Positions 7,204 through 17,600 of a stretch of 35,993 nucleotides of DNA are shown piece by piece. Positions within the stretch are counted from its first letter, which is position 1. The number at the start of each line of letters is the position of its first letter. Below the pieces are notes generated by a model that saw only the letters and a list, made by a program, of their open reading frames with translations, was not told the origin of the DNA and ran no database searches. A program made the position numbers and the translations under genes. Source of the DNA: an uncultured Lachnospiraceae bacterium (lineage in GTDB: Bacteria; Bacillota; Clostridia; Lachnospirales; Lachnospiraceae); NCBI GenBank assembly GCA_944381515.1, contig CALWLM010000116.1, positions 1-35,993 on the forward strand, written 5' to 3'.

Positions 7204-8073
7204 TTAATTCTTTGTCTCGTTCTTGTTCTTCTCTTTTGCCTTTTCTTCCAAGATGCGCTCCAGCTCGTCTGCCATGCCGTCCAGAGGATTATAATCCAGA
7301 GACTCAATCCGGCCCTCGTCGCAGGCCTCGGCAATCTTAGGGTCTATAGGCATACGCGCCAGTACCTTCAGACCATGGGTCTTCGCCACCTCTTCGATAT
7401 GGCTCTTGCCAAAGATCTCATAATCCTTGCCATTGTCGGGGCAGTGGAAGTAGGACATATTTTCCACCAGTCCCAGGACCGGTATATTCATCATCTCAGC
7501 CATCTTTACCGCCTTGGCAACGATCATGCTCACCAGCTCCTGGGGAGAGGTGACAACAATGATTCCATCTACCGGCAGAGACTGAAACACAGTCAGAGGC
7601 ACGTCTCCCGTTCCCGGAGGCATGTCCACAAAAAGATAATCCTCGTCCTCCCAAATTACATCGCTCCAGAACTGCTTTACAGCATTGGCAATCAGCATTC
7701 CTCTCCAGACCACCGGATCATCTTCATTTTCCAGCAGCAGATTCACCGACATTACATCAATGCCTGTGGAGCTCTGGCAAGGAAAAATGCCGTCGTTGTT
7801 TCCCAGAGCTTTTTCATGAATGCCAAAGGCCTTTGGAATCGAAGGACCTGTAATATCTGCGTCCAAAATTCCCACGTTATTGCCCCGGTCGCGCATGGCG
7901 CAGGCCAGCAGGGAAGTAACCATGGACTTTCCCACGCCTCCTTTTCCGCTGACAATACCGATTACCTTTTTTACATTACTCCATTTATGAGGGGGTGCGG
8001 TAAAATCCGGCGCTCCCTGGCGTTCGCTGCAGTTGGCGCTGCAGCTGCCGCAGTCATGGCTGCATTCGCTCAT
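7204..8073 (-). CDS. mrp: Mrp/Nbp35-type P-loop ATPase, iron-sulfur cluster carrier
   Basis: A 289-residue member of the Mrp/ApbC/Nbp35 family, cytoplasmic scaffolds that carry Fe-S clusters to target enzymes. The start MSECSHDCGSCSANC has four cysteines (4, 8, 11, 15) in the Nbp35-like N-terminal pattern. The deviant Walker A GKGGVGKS is at 43-50, followed by VGILDADITGPSIPK and FVDMPPGTGD, all standard. The C-terminal CxxC that bridges a cluster in the dimer is altered: the segment reads MSYFHCPDNGK, so Cys211 is present but the second position is Asn214. The longest frame begins 11 codons earlier (8106), but that ATG has poorly spaced ribosome-site bases, whereas 8073 has AAAGGAG. The tail is lysine- and glutamate-rich. 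It has its own promoter. Confidence 0.93.
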   Translation of the reverse strand: MSECSHDCGSCSANCSERQGAPDFTAPPHKWSNVKKVIGIVSGKGGVGKSMVTSLLACAMRDRGNNVGILDADITGPSIPKAFGIHEKALGNNDGIFPCQSSTGIDVMSVNLLLENEDDPVVWRGMLIANAVKQFWSDVIWEDEDYLFVDMPPGTGDVPLTVFQSLPVDGIIVVTSPQELVSMIVAKAVKMAEMMNIPVLGLVENMSYFHCPDNGKDYEIFGKSHIEEVAKTHGLKVLARMPIDPKIAEACDEGRIESLDYNPLDGMADELERILEEKAKEKNKNETKN

Positions 8074-8119
8074 GATTCCTGCTCTCCTTTCCTCATTCTC
8101 GTCCATGCCTTTTGAATAT

Positions 8120-8144
8120 CCGCAGCACGTCCGTCGTACTGCGG
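8120..8144 (-). other. Hairpin in the mrp leader
   Basis: CCGCAG (8120-8125) and CTGCGG (8139-8144), with an inner ACG/CGT pairing, fold into a stem-loop between the mrp promoter and start codon. It lacks a U-run, so it is not a terminator. Role unknown. Confidence 0.5.
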
Positions 8145-8156
8145 CTTCGTTTCTTC

Positions 8157-8185
8157 ATTATAATTGTTTTGCACGGCACGGTCAA
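8157..8185 (-). promoter_or_regulatory. Predicted promoter of mrp
   Basis: On the minus strand TTGACC (8185-8180), a 17-base spacer and a perfect TATAAT (8162-8157). This shows that mrp is transcribed apart from the ABC genes upstream, although no terminator was seen between them. Confidence 0.82.
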
Positions 8186-8226
8186 GGCAGAGAGCGGTAT
8201 TTCCTGTCAGACATTCCACAGCCTTT

Positions 8227-9837
8227 TTACCCTTCTGTCTCCAGCCTCTTTACTCGTCCCAGAAGAGTCCAGATAAGCAGGGTCAATAATACCAGCGCCA
8301 AACATTCTCCGCCTGCAATCATCCACAGGGGAACGGCAGAAAGCCTCACGCCCACGAAAGCCAGAATAATTCCTCCCGCCAGACCCCCCAATATTCCGCA
8401 CATGGAAGCCGCGCTCTGCTTTACTATCTGCGTCTGGTTTTCCCACTGGTAGCGGGGAAATTTCAGGTTAATCCACACGCCGCTCACGGAAGTCAGGCAG
8501 ACGGCTGACGCCGACAAAAGGAATATCGCCGCGGCATCCGCAGGCTCCGTTCCCAGGCCAATAAATAGAAACAGGCAGCTAAGCGCCGCTCCCGGCAGGC
8601 CAATGGTCATATTAACCAGTATTTTGGACAGGAAAATATCGCGCAGAGCCACCGGCGCGGACTGTATAATCCAAAGCTGCCTCCCCTCCAGAGAGAGGGA
8701 CACGCAGGCTGTATTGCTCATCGGCAGGATTACCACCGGCAGATACAAAAGAATCCGTCCAATATAAGCCTCTGCTCCTGCAAGCCCCTCCAGAGATCCC
8801 ATAATGCTGTCCGGCCCCAAAAAGCAGACGGCTGCCGCAGCCGCCACCGACATCAGTACGCCCACGCCCATGTTCGTCACATAAACTGCCGAGGATGTAA
8901 AGCTCTTCCACTCCTTGTGGTACAGGGCTCCAAGAGCAGAGCGGCCTTTAAGCCTGCCCATTTTATAAGCGCGGGTGGTCCGGCGGGCAGTAAGCCCATC
9001 CTGAATCTTCTGATAGAAAACGGACAGAACCGCCGCAAAGACCAAGTACAGCAAAATGGAACTGCCGGCAAAGGCTCCAAAGGCCGCCGCATCCGATTCA
9101 CAGACCGCTGCTCCAAACCAGGCTGCCGGAGGGTACAGGCGTGTCAGCACCAGGGCCAGCTGATCGCCCAAAGCCGCTATGGTTCCGGCATTCAGCTGAC
9201 TTTCATCCATACCCCCCAGCCGGAATGAAAACACCAATATGCCCATTACCATTACCAGCGTCAGGAGAATATAAACCGCATTGCTGTAACGGAAGCGGGA
9301 AGAAACCGCTGCCACCAGCGCCGCTGCAATGGAGGCCACTGTAGTGGGAATCAGACTCCCCAGAAGGATTCCTCCCACCCAGAAGATCCAGGGCAAAGGA
9401 CCTGCTGCATAAGGTATGTAAGCTGCTCCCATAACCCCCATAACGCCCAGAGAAAAAACAAAATTGAACAGATACAGCACGGCAAAACGGCTGGTAATCA
9501 CCGTCCAGGTCGGAACCGGCAGCGCCGTTATCAGCTCATGGTCGCGGCAGCCAAAGAGGGAGCCGTTGGCCTTCAGAAAGGTAAAAAAGATTGTCACCAG
9601 ACCGCTGATCGTCAGCGCATAGAGAGGGATCAGTCGGGCAAGTCCCAGAACCCCCAGTCCCATGGCCAGCATATAGCAATAGCCTAACAGCATCACCGCC
9701 ACAAAAGCATACAGAATTCCCATCAAAACAAACCGGCCCGGTTTTCCGGTGCCGGAACGGCGCAGACCGTCCAGGCGCAGCGCGTTCATCACCTGCACGC
9801 GGATTAACAGCCACAGCTGCCTCATCGCCTTACTCAT
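8227..9837 (-). CDS. ABC-2 type transporter permease
   Basis: A 536-residue integral membrane protein with about twelve hydrophobic segments in two halves, joined near the middle by a basic cytoplasmic stretch (QKIQDGLTARRTTRAYKMGRLKGRSALGALYHKEWKSF). The DHELITALPVPTWTVITSR segment after the second membrane span is typical of ABC-2 exporter permeases of the large ~500-residue kind found beside a single ATPase gene in Firmicutes. The start overlaps the ATPase stop by eight bases, a sign of translational coupling, and the two surely form one exporter. The cargo cannot be told from sequence; drug, peptide or lipid export are all possible. No biosynthetic gene lies next to it. Confidence 0.85.
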   Translation of the reverse strand: MSKAMRQLWLLIRVQVMNALRLDGLRRSGTGKPGRFVLMGILYAFVAVMLLGYCYMLAMGLGVLGLARLIPLYALTISGLVTIFFTFLKANGSLFGCRDHELITALPVPTWTVITSRFAVLYLFNFVFSLGVMGVMGAAYIPYAAGPLPWIFWVGGILLGSLIPTTVASIAAALVAAVSSRFRYSNAVYILLTLVMVMGILVFSFRLGGMDESQLNAGTIAALGDQLALVLTRLYPPAAWFGAAVCESDAAAFGAFAGSSILLYLVFAAVLSVFYQKIQDGLTARRTTRAYKMGRLKGRSALGALYHKEWKSFTSSAVYVTNMGVGVLMSVAAAAAVCFLGPDSIMGSLEGLAGAEAYIGRILLYLPVVILPMSNTACVSLSLEGRQLWIIQSAPVALRDIFLSKILVNMTIGLPGAALSCLFLFIGLGTEPADAAAIFLLSASAVCLTSVSGVWINLKFPRYQWENQTQIVKQSAASMCGILGGLAGGIILAFVGVRLSAVPLWMIAGGECLALVLLTLLIWTLLGRVKRLETEG

Positions 9838-10543
9838 TCTCGGTCACCTCCATGAAAAGCTCCTCCAAAGAATGATCGCGGACCAGGCGGTCCATATCGC
9901 CGTCCACCACCAGACGGCCCTGGCGGATAATTCCCACCTTATTGCATAATTTCTGCGCAACTTCCAATACATGCGTGGAAAAGAAGATGGCTCCGCCTCC
10001 GGCGCACAGCTCCCGCATAATTTCTTTCAGAGTCAGACTGGCCTTCGGGTCCAGACCGACAAAGGGCTCATCCAGCACCAAAAGCCTGGGTTCATGAATC
10101 AGGGCAGAGATAATAGCCGCCTTCTGGCGCATTCCATGGGAATAAGATGCGATAGAATCTCCCAGGGCATCTGTGATTTCAAAGCGTTCTGCGTATTCCC
10201 GGATTCGTCTCTCCTTGTCTCTTGCCTCCACACCGAAAATATCTGCAATAAAATTCAGATACTGAATTCCGGTCAGATGCTCATAGAGATCCGGATTATC
10301 GGGAATATAAGCGGTAATCTGCTTGCAGGCAAGGGGCTCGCGCTTCACGTCATGGCCGTCTATCTCAATCGTGCCGCTCTCAAAATCCAGCACCCCTACT
10401 ACCGCCTTGATTGTCGTGCTTTTACCGGCCCCGTTATGACCGATAAATCCATAGATGTCTCCATTTTCCACTGTCAGGGACAGATCGTCTACCGCCCGTT
10501 TTCCTCCCTTATAGGTCTTTGTCAGATGTCGGATTGTAAGCAT
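9830..10543 (-). CDS. ABC transporter ATP-binding protein
   Basis: A 237-residue cytoplasmic ATPase that powers the overlapping permease. Walker A GHNGAGKST is at 35-43, the Q-loop region near 75-80, the signature reads YSHGMRQK (134-141, a common variant of LSGGQ in ABC-2 exporters), Walker B LLVLDEP at 154-160, the D-loop GLDP, and the switch histidine His191 in FFSTHVLE. It resembles the BcrA/YtrB-like exporters rather than importers, since no solute-binding protein is nearby. The ATG has an AGGAGG site six bases upstream. The promoter region carries two matching palindromes, which suggests control by a dedicated regulator that is not in the window. Confidence 0.93.
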   Translation of the reverse strand: MLTIRHLTKTYKGGKRAVDDLSLTVENGDIYGFIGHNGAGKSTTIKAVVGVLDFESGTIEIDGHDVKREPLACKQITAYIPDNPDLYEHLTGIQYLNFIADIFGVEARDKERRIREYAERFEITDALGDSIASYSHGMRQKAAIISALIHEPRLLVLDEPFVGLDPKASLTLKEIMRELCAGGGAIFFSTHVLEVAQKLCNKVGIIRQGRLVVDGDMDRLVRDHSLEELFMEVTENE

Positions 10544-10570
10544 ACAGAACCTCCTGTTACCTTGTGTTCA

Positions 10571-10646
10571 TTTAGGATTTTATCTAAGCATAGGATAACA
10601 CATTTGCCTCAAAAAGCAATATCTTATTTAGATTTTTATCTAAATA
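10571..10646 (-). promoter_or_regulatory. ABC operon control region with two near-identical palindromes
   Basis: A perfect inverted repeat with 9-base arms TATTTAGAT and ATCTAAATA around TTTT lies at 10625-10646. A second copy, TTTAGGATTTTATCTAAG, is at 10571-10588. Between them on the minus strand are TTGCTT (10619-10614), 16 bases and TATCCT (10597-10592), a plausible promoter. One site thus lies upstream of the -35 and the other near the transcription start. Confidence 0.65.
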
Positions 10647-10709
10647 TTGTGTAAAGATTTTTTCGCATCTTTTGCTGGATATTTCTTCCCTTTCTTTACT
10701 TCTTCCGGC

Positions 10710-10759
10710 AAAAAAAGAGGGCCTCCCGGACCACAACCATGATCTTGGGGAAACCCTCT
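10710..10759 (-). terminator. Rho-independent terminator of rpoBC
   Basis: On the minus strand AGAGGG (10759-10754) pairs with CCCTCT, and a further six pairs including two G-U extend the stem across a loop of about 20 bases; seven T follow. It lies about 55 bases after the rpoC stop. Confidence 0.8.
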
Positions 10760-10813
10760 GTATTTAAATCATTACAGAAACTATAATATCAAGTCAGCCA
10801 GGCAGATTGCTGA

Positions 10814-13800
10814 TTACTCTTCCGGCTCCTCGCTGAAATCATCCTCTGCAATCTCCAGAAGCTCCTCATCCACAGGCTCCTCCGGATCTGCGGCAGCGCC
10901 CTCAGACTCTGCGGCGGCCGTCTCGTCCGCAGCCGCTATATCGGCGGCTCTCTGCTCGCCGGCAGTCTCCATTACTTCCTCGTAAGGATTCTCACCGTTC
11001 TGCGTTCCGGTCTCGCCGACAGCCTCGGCAGCTTCATCCTCCTCGGAAACCATCAGAATATCGCTGGCCTTGGTCTCTGTGCTCAGCTTCACCGAACGAT
11101 ACCGCTTCATTCCGGTACCGGCAGGAATCAGCTTACCGATGATGACGTTCTCCTTCAAGCCAATCAGCGGGTCCACCTTGCCATTGATAGCGGCCTCGGT
11201 CAGCACCTTGGTTGTCTCCTGGAAGGAGGCCGCAGACAGGAAGGAATTGGTCGCCAGGGAAGCTTTGGTGATACCAAGCATGATCTGCTTGCCCACAGCA
11301 GGCTCCAGGCCCTCCTCGATCAGCTTGCGGTTCATATCCTCAAAATCCAGTACGTCCATGGAAACGCCCGGCAGCACGTTGCTGTCTCCGCTCTCCTCTA
11401 CACGTATCTTCTTTAACATCTGGCGGACAATGACCTCCACGTGCTTGTCGTTGATTTCCACGCCCTGCAGACGGTACACTCTCTGTACCTCGCGGATCAT
11501 GTAATCCTGCACTGCACGTACGCCCTTGATCTTTAAGATGTCATGAGGATTCACGCTTCCTTCGGTCAGCTCATCACCGGCCTCCAGCACCTGTCCGTCC
11601 TGGACCTTGATGCGGGAACCATAAGGGATCAGGTAGGTCTTGGTATTGCCGTCCTCAGGATTGGTAATAACCACCTCGCGCTTCTTCTTGCTGTCCTTGA
11701 TGGTGACTACACCGCCAAACTCAGCAATGATTGCCAGGCCCTTGGGCTTTCTGGCCTCGAACAGCTCCTCAACACGGGGAAGACCCTGTGTAATATCGTC
11801 GCCTGCCACACCGCCGGTATGGAAGGTTCTCATGGTCAGCTGCGTACCAGGCTCACCGATGGACTGAGCAGCGATAATACCAACAGCCTCGCCCACCTGC
11901 ACCGGCTGTCCGGTAGCCATGTTGGCTCCGTAGCACTTGGCGCAGACGCCCACGTGGCAGCGGCAGGTCAGGATCGTACGGATCTTCACCTTGGTTCTGC
12001 CGCAGGCAATGATCGCCTTGGCTCTGGCCGGTGTAATCATCTGATTCACCTTCACCAGAATCTCGCCGGTCTCCGGATTTACAATCTCCTCGGCAGCCAC
12101 ACGGCCGGTGATACGGTCCTCCAGACTCTCAATGACCTCGTTGCCGTCGGCAAAGGCCGATACTTCCATGAAAGGAATCTCGTCAGAGCCCTCGCAGCAA
12201 TCGGTCTCATGGATAATCAGCTCCTGAGATACGTCTACCAGACGTCTGGTCAGGTAACCGGAGTCTGCCGTACGCAGAGCCGTATCGGACAGACCCTTGC
12301 GGGCGCCGTGAGCGGAGATGAAGTACTCCAGTACATCCAGTCCTTCACGGAAGTTGGACTTGATGGGCAGCTCGATGGTACGGCCGGTGGTATCTGCCAT
12401 CAGTCCGCGCATACCGGCCAGCTGCTTGATCTGCTTGTCGGAACCACGGGCGCCGGAGTCAGCCATCATGTAGATGTTATTGTACTTATCGAGACCGGTC
12501 AGCAGATCGTGAGTCAGAATATCGTCGGTCTTCTTCCAGGTATCGATTACTTCCTTATATCTCTCCTCCTCGGTGATCAGACCGCGGCGGAAGTTCTTGG
12601 CAATCTTGTCAACGGTGGCCTGAGCGTCCTCAATCAGCTGCTTCTTGCTGGCAGGCACCGTCATATCGGAGATGGAAACGGTCATAGCGGCCTGCGTCGA
12701 ATACTTGTAGCCCATGGACTTGATATTGTCCAGGGTTTCCGCCGACTTGAAGGCGCCATGCACATTGATGACCTTCTCCAGGATCTGCTTTAACTGCTTC
12801 TTACCTACCAGGAAATCAACCTCCAGCTTCAGCTCATTGCCGGGAATGCTGCGATCCACAAAGCCCAGATCCTGGCTGATGATCTCGTTGAACAGGAAGC
12901 GTCCCAGAGTGGACTCCACCAGTCCGGTTACCGTGCGTCCGTCCTCGGTGACGGTGCTGCGGCGTACTTTGATTCTGGCATGCAGATCCAGATCCTTATT
13001 CTCATAGGCCAAAATAGCCTCGTTCAGGCTCTTGAAGCACTTGCCCTCGCCAGTTACACCGGGCCTCTCCTGAGTCAGGTAATAGATGCCAAGCACCATA
13101 TCCTGGCTGGGTACGGCCACAGGACCGCCATCGGAAGGCTTTAAGAGGTTGTTGGGCGACAGCAGCAGGAAGCGGCATTCTGCCTGAGCTTCCACAGACA
13201 AAGGCAGATGGACAGCCATCTGGTCGCCGTCGAAGTCCGCATTGAAAGCGGTGCAGACCAGGGGGTGAAGCTTAATAGCCTTGCCCTCTACCAGGATAGG
13301 CTCGAAGGCCTGAATACCCAGTCTGTGCAGGGTAGGGGCGCGGTTGAGCATTACGGGATGCTCCTTAATCACATCCTCCAGCACATCCCAGACCTCTGTC
13401 TGGAGCCGCTCCACCATCTTCTTGGCGCTCTTAATGTTGTGAGCCGTGCCGTTCTTAACCAGCTCCTTCATAACGAAGGGCTTGAACAGCTCGATAGCCA
13501 TCTCCTTGGGCAGTCCGCACTGATAAATCTTGAGTTCCGGTCCCACTACGATAACGGAACGTCCGGAATAGTCCACGCGCTTACCCAGCAGGTTCTGACG
13601 GAAACGGCCCTGCTTGCCTTTCAGCATATCGGACAGGGACTTGAGCGGACGGTTGCCTGCTCCCGTTACCGGACGGCCGCGGCGGCCGTTGTCAATCAGA
13701 GCGTCCACGGCCTCCTGCAGCATACGCTTCTCATTGCGGACAATAATGTCGGGAGCGCCCAGCTCCAGCAGACGGGCCAGACGATTGTTGCGGTTGATAA

Positions 13801-14599
13801 TCCGGCGGTACAGATCATTCAAATCGGAGGTGGCGAAACGGCCGCCATCCAGCTGTACCATCGGGCGGATATCCGGCGGGATCACCGGGATCACCGTCAG
13901 AATCATCCACTCCGGCTTGTTGCCGGAGGTACGGAAGGCCTCTACGACCTCCATCCTCTTGATAATTCTGGCTCTCTTCTGGCCGCTGGATTCCTTGAGC
14001 CCCTTCTTAAGCTCCTCGGACTCCTTCTCCAGATCGATCGCCTTCAAAAGCTCCTGGATTGCCTCGGCACCCATGCCGACACGGAATGCTTTGCCCCACT
14101 TGGCATAAGCCTCGCGGTACTCCTTCTCCGTCAGTACCTGCTTATACTGCAGGTCGGTCTCGCCCTTATCAAGTACGATATAGGAGGCAAAATACAGCAC
14201 CTTCTCCAGCACCCGGGGGGACAGATCCAGAATCAGTCCCATCCGGCTGGGAATACCCTTGAAATACCAGATATGGGATACAGGAGCAGCCAGGGCAATA
14301 TGGCCCATACGCTCGCGGCGGACGCTGGATTTGGTTACCTCAACGCCGCAGCGGTCGCAGATCACGCCCTTATAGCGAATTTTCTTATACTTTCCGCAGT
14401 GACACTCCCAGTCCTTGCTGGGCCCGAAAATTCTCTCGCAGAACAGGCCGTCCTTCTCCGGCTTTAAGGTTCTGTAGTTGATGGTCTCAGGCTTCTTCAC
14501 TTCGCCTCTGGACCATTCCAGAATCTTTTCCGGAGATGCCAGACCGATCTTGATCGCGTCAAAAGTCAACGGCTGATACGCTTCGTTAGTCTCAGGCAT
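10814..14599 (-). CDS. rpoC: DNA-directed RNA polymerase subunit beta'
   Basis: The 1261-residue catalytic beta' subunit. Visible landmarks are the N-terminal zinc site (Cys66, Cys68, Cys81, Cys84 in CHCGKYK and CDRCG), the sigma-binding coiled coil, the clamp and lid region, the Mg-binding loop NADFDGDQ (453-460, three catalytic aspartates 455, 457, 459), the bridge helix and trigger loop around [16 protein letters not shown], and the second zinc site [13 protein letters not shown]. The last ~75 residues form an acidic, alanine-rich, apparently disordered tail ending DDFSEEPEE, longer than in most relatives I know. It lies 15 bases after rpoB with an AAAGGAG ribosome site, so both are co-transcribed, and is followed by a terminator. 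Downstream is an ABC operon rather than rpsL-rpsG-fusA. Confidence 0.99.
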   Translation of the reverse strand: MPETNEAYQPLTFDAIKIGLASPEKILEWSRGEVKKPETINYRTLKPEKDGLFCERIFGPSKDWECHCGKYKKIRYKGVICDRCGVEVTKSSVRRERMGHIALAAPVSHIWYFKGIPSRMGLILDLSPRVLEKVLYFASYIVLDKGETDLQYKQVLTEKEYREAYAKWGKAFRVGMGAEAIQELLKAIDLEKESEELKKGLKESSGQKRARIIKRMEVVEAFRTSGNKPEWMILTVIPVIPPDIRPMVQLDGGRFATSDLNDLYRRIINRNNRLARLLELGAPDIIVRNEKRMLQEAVDALIDNGRRGRPVTGAGNRPLKSLSDMLKGKQGRFRQNLLGKRVDYSGRSVIVVGPELKIYQCGLPKEMAIELFKPFVMKELVKNGTAHNIKSAKKMVERLQTEVWDVLEDVIKEHPVMLNRAPTLHRLGIQAFEPILVEGKAIKLHPLVCTAFNADFDGDQMAVHLPLSVEAQAECRFLLLSPNNLLKPSDGGPVAVPSQDMVLGIYYLTQERPGVTGEGKCFKSLNEAILAYENKDLDLHARIKVRRSTVTEDGRTVTGLVESTLGRFLFNEIISQDLGFVDRSIPGNELKLEVDFLVGKKQLKQILEKVINVHGAFKSAETLDNIKSMGYKYSTQAAMTVSISDMTVPASKKQLIEDAQATVDKIAKNFRRGLITEEERYKEVIDTWKKTDDILTHDLLTGLDKYNNIYMMADSGARGSDKQIKQLAGMRGLMADTTGRTIELPIKSNFREGLDVLEYFISAHGARKGLSDTALRTADSGYLTRRLVDVSQELIIHETDCCEGSDEIPFMEVSAFADGNEVIESLEDRITGRVAAEEIVNPETGEILVKVNQMITPARAKAIIACGRTKVKIRTILTCRCHVGVCAKCYGANMATGQPVQVGEAVGIIAAQSIGEPGTQLTMRTFHTGGVAGDDITQGLPRVEELFEARKPKGLAIIAEFGGVVTIKDSKKKREVVITNPEDGNTKTYLIPYGSRIKVQDGQVLEAGDELTEGSVNPHDILKIKGVRAVQDYMIREVQRVYRLQGVEINDKHVEVIVRQMLKKIRVEESGDSNVLPGVSMDVLDFEDMNRKLIEEGLEPAVGKQIMLGITKASLATNSFLSAASFQETTKVLTEAAINGKVDPLIGLKENVIIGKLIPAGTGMKRYRSVKLSTETKASDILMVSEEDEAAEAVGETGTQNGENPYEEVMETAGEQRAADIAAADETAAAESEGAAADPEEPVDEELLEIAEDDFSEEPEE

Positions 14600-14614
14600 G
14601 TCTCTACTCCTTTC

Positions 14615-17600
14615 TTACTCTTCGTCACTATAGTCATCGCTGTAATCGTCGCTGTAGTCGTCGCGGTAATCCTCGCTGTAGTCATCTGTGTAGTCGTCAT
14701 AACCCGCATCCGAATCGGAGCCCTCGTTTACATTGACTAATTCTTCATTGTTAAATTCCTGCTTCTGATAGCCCATGCCGCCCAGATCCTCGTCATAATT
14801 GCCGAAGCGCTTGTCGTTCAGGATGGCCTTGATATCGGTATCCTCCATCTCGCTGGACTCCTTGAGCTCCACCTCAGTATTGTCGTCGCGCAGCAGGCGC
14901 ACATCCAGACCCAGAGCCTGCAGCTCCTTTAAGAGCACCTTAAAGGACTCAGGGATACCGGCCTCCGGAATATTCTCACCCTTGATTATGGCCTCATAGG
15001 TCTTCACACGGCCCACCACATCGTCGGACTTCACGGTCAGGATCTCCTGCAGCGTGTAAGCCGCGCCGTAGGCCTCCAGAGCCCACACCTCCATCTCACC
15101 GAAGCGCTGTCCGCCGAACTGAGCCTTGCCGCCCAGAGGCTGCTGGGTTACCAGAGAGTAAGGACCGGTGGAACGGGCATGGATCTTGTCGTCTACCAGG
15201 TGATGCAGCTTCAGATAATGCATGTGGCCGATGGTGACCGGGCTGTCAAAGAATTCGCCGGTGCGGCCGTCGCGCAGGCGCACCTTGCCGTCCCTGCGGA
15301 TCTCCACGCCCTTCCAGAGCTTTCTGTGCTCCAGATGGCTGCCCAGATACTCCATAACCTCAGGTCTCACAATATCCTGATATTTCGCCTGGAAATCCTC
15401 CCAGGTTTCATTTACATAATCATTGGCCATCTCCAGGGTATCCTGGATGTCATTCTCATCCGCCCCGTCAAATACAGGGGTGGAAGCATTAAAGCCCAGG
15501 GCCATGGATGCCAGGCTCAGGTGAATCTCCAGCACCTGTCCGATATTCATACGGGAAGGCACGCCCAGAGGATTCAGCACGATGTCCAACGGACGTCCGT
15601 TAGGCAGATAAGGCATATCCTCCACGGGCAGCACGCGGGAAACCACACCCTTGTTGCCGTGACGGCCTGCCATCTTGTCGCCTACGGAGATCTTTCTCTT
15701 CTGCGCGATGTAGATACGCACGGTCTCGTTGACGCCGGGGCTCAGCTCATCGCCATTCTCCCTTGTAAACACCTTGGCGTCCACCACGATACCATAGGAG
15801 CCGTGGGGCACCTTCAGGGAGGTGTCTCTGACCTCGCGGGCCTTCTCTCCAAAGATGGCGCGCAGCAGTCTCTCCTCCGCCGTCAGCTCGGTCTCTCCCT
15901 TGGGAGTTACCTTGCCCACCAGGATATCGCCTGCACGAACCTCTGCGCCGATGCGGATAATACCGCGGTCGTCCAGATCCTTCAGAGCATCATCGCCTAC
16001 GCCGGGTACGTCGCGGGTGATCTCTTCCGGTCCCAGCTTGGTGTCGCGGGCCTCGGCCTCATATTCCTCAATGTGAATCGAGGTATAGACGTCATCCTGC
16101 ACCATGCGCTCGCTGAGCAGTACGGCGTCCTCGTAGTTATATCCCTCCCAGGTCATAAAGCCGATCAGCGGGTTTTTGCCCAGAGCAATTTCGCCGCCGC
16201 AGGTGGAAGGACCGTCAGCGATCACATCGCCGGCCTTCACCTTATCGCCCTTATAGACGATGGGTCTCTGATTGTAGCAGTTATTCTGATTGCTTCTCTT
16301 AAATTTCGTCAGGTGGTAGACTTCTCTCTCACCGGCATCGGTACGCACGATGATCTCATTGGAGGAGCAGCGCTCCACCACACCGTCGTTCTTTGCGATG
16401 ACGCAGACGCCGGAGTCCACCGCAGCCTTGTACTCAATACCGGTACCTACCACGGGAGCCTCTGTCGTCAGAAGCGGCACAGCCTGACGCTGCATGTTGG
16501 AACCCATCAGAGCACGGTTGGCATCGTCGTTCTCCAGGAAAGGAATCATGGCCGTAGCCACAGAGAACACCATCTTGGGGGATACGTCCATCAGGTCAAT
16601 CTTGCTCTTCTGGAATTCGGATGTCTCCTCACGGAAACGTCCGGATACATTGTTGCGGACAAAATGTCCCTCGGCGTCCAGAGCTTCGTTAGCCTGAGCC
16701 ACCACATAATTGTCCTCTTCATCGGCCGTCAGATAAATCACTTCATCGGTAACGACAGGATTCTTCGGATCGGTTTTATCCACCACCCGGTAAGGAGCCT
16801 CCACGAAACCGTACTCATTGACTCTGGCGTAGCAGGCCAGGGAGTTGATCAGACCGATGTTGGGACCTTCGGGGGTCTCAATCGGGCACATACGGCCGTA
16901 ATGGGAATAGTGTACGTCGCGAACCTCGAATCCGGCGCGGTCACGGGACAGACCGCCGGGACCCAGGGCGGACAAACGCCTCTTATGGGTCAGCTCGGAC
17001 AGAGGGTTATTCTGGTCCATGAACTGGGACAGCTGGGAGCTTCCAAAGAACTCCTTCACCGCAGCGGTCACGGGCTTGATATTGATCAGCGACTGAGGGG
17101 AAATGCCCTCGATATCCTGCGTCGTCATCCGCTCGCGCACCACTCTCTCCATACGGGACAGACCAATGCGGTACTGATTCTGCAAAAGCTCTCCCACCGC
17201 ACGGATACGGCGGTTGCCCAGATGGTCGATATCATCGGAATTGCCGATGCCCTCTTCCAGATGCATATTATAGTTGATGGAGGCCAGAATATCCTCCTTC
17301 GTGATATGCTTGGGGATGAGCTCGCTCATATTGCGGCGAACTGCTTCTTTGATCTCTTCCTCGGTACTGTTCTCTTCCAGGATCTTCTTCAGCACCGGAT
17401 AATATACCAGCTCTCTGACGCCGGCCTCCTCAGGATCGAAGGAAACGTAGGCTGCCATGTCCACCATCATATTGGAAAGGACCTTTACATTGCGGGTCTC
17501 TCCCTGGATCATCACATAGGGCACGGCGGCGTTCTGAATATCTGCGGCCATGGCCTGGGTCAGCACAGTGCCGGCTTCCGCCAGGACCTCGCCGGTCTCG

